Shown here in pieces: positions 5,481-5,653 of a DNA stretch of 5,653 nucleotides. The notes below the pieces were generated by a model. The model ran no database searches. It was given only the letters and a program-made list of their open reading frames with translations, and was not told the DNA's origin. The first letter of the stretch is position 1; the number at the start of each line of letters is the position of its first letter. The position numbers and the translations under genes were made by a program. Source of the stretch: Nitrospira sp. (GTDB lineage Bacteria > Nitrospirota > Thermodesulfovibrionia > Thermodesulfovibrionales > SM23-35). The stretch spans positions 1-5,653 of the forward strand of contig VGWZ01000129.1 in NCBI GenBank assembly GCA_016873595.1. Reading direction: 5' to 3'.

Positions 5481-5653
5481 CTGTTGAAAAAGTCTTTTAA
5501 CCCTTCATATCCAATAAAAAATCATTTGGTTTTGCATAAGAGATAGTATATTATTTTTATATTATTTCTTTACGGAGGGGATTGCATGCCAAGATATAAA
5601 CCTGTTTCCTATGAGCAAAATATAATGGTACCTATCTCGTTAGAGGCACAGAT
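5478..5653 (+). mobile_element. Left end of an IS1182-like insertion sequence (continues beyond window)
   Basis: The sequence GACTGTTGAAAAAGTC at 5479-5494 carries 4-bp complementary ends (GACT/AGTC) and resembles the CTGTTGAAAAAGT-type termini of IS1182-family elements. Composition changes here from moderately GC-rich to strongly AT-rich. A non-coding leader of about 107 bases follows, then the transposase start. The left boundary is placed to within a few bases only, since the other terminus and the target duplication lie outside the window. AT-rich hexamers between 5526 and 5560, such as TATATT at 5547-5552, may belong to the transposase promoter. Confidence 0.65.
5586..5653 (+). CDS. IS1182-like transposase, N-terminal start only
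   Basis: An ATG at 5586, with GGAGGGG at 5574-5580 five bases upstream, opens a frame reading MPRYKPVSYEQNIMVPISL and running off the right edge after 22 codons. The opening M-x-R-Y-K-P-x-x-Y-x-Q followed by a V/I-P-(I/V)-S-L/F stretch is characteristic of IS1182-family DDE transposases, which continue with an N-terminal helix-turn-helix-like domain and then a DDE catalytic domain. Those parts are outside the window, so catalytic residues cannot be checked. It is the only plus-strand gene here and is divergent from the truncated gene beside it. Confidence 0.8.
   Translation, partial: MPRYKPVSYEQNIMVPISLEAQ

Noticed and set aside
1..5653. CRISPR array, tRNA or rRNA genes
   Set aside because: No regularly spaced direct repeats and no tRNA- or rRNA-like segments were seen on either strand.

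Overview
The window looks like an accessory, frequently rearranged stretch of a bacterial chromosome, probably from an environmental, AT-rich Gram-negative lineage. The Gram-negative call rests on a BamE-like lipoprotein and on dispersed ATTCCCGC...GCGGGAAT hairpins of a kind common in Neisseria, Nitrospirota and Desulfobacterota-like genomes. The exact taxon cannot be fixed from this sequence. Every complete gene is on the minus strand. Only the transposase start at the right edge is on the plus strand.

Left to right: (1) 31-88, two tandem GGGAATCCAG hairpins. (2) 204-1062, a HEPN-like gene whose borders resemble an integron gene cassette: an attC-like site overlaps its stop codon, and a TTAGGC boundary lies just upstream of its start. 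(3) 1147-1229, a frameshifted relic of an Ada-type metal-binding tail (GYVPCKVCKP). (4) 1248-2057, a four-helix membrane protein resembling DUF6804, carrying a C-terminal four-cysteine zinc finger. (5) 2100-2534, a lipoprotein with a BamE/SmpA-like fold. (6) 2758-3420, a second all-helical protein of unknown function, possibly HEPN-like. (7) 3539-3656, a detached 3' end of a yjbQ gene. (8) 3698-4230, a two-gene unit (DUF7718-like then DUF5647-like) with overlapping stop and start codons. (9) 4300-4716, an intact yjbQ. (10) 4772 to about 5480, the 3' part of a GC-richer gene for a cysteine-rich, probably exported protein, apparently cut by an insertion sequence. (11) about 5478 to the window end, the left end and transposase start of an IS1182-like element.

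The genes do not form an obvious pathway. The picture is of cargo accumulation: HEPN-type genes, a coupled small-gene pair, several gene relics and an IS. The main structural oddities are the pair lying between two diverged copies of the yjbQ 3' end, and the cassette-like borders of the leftmost gene. I do not see a clearly demonstrable new system; these two are the best leads.
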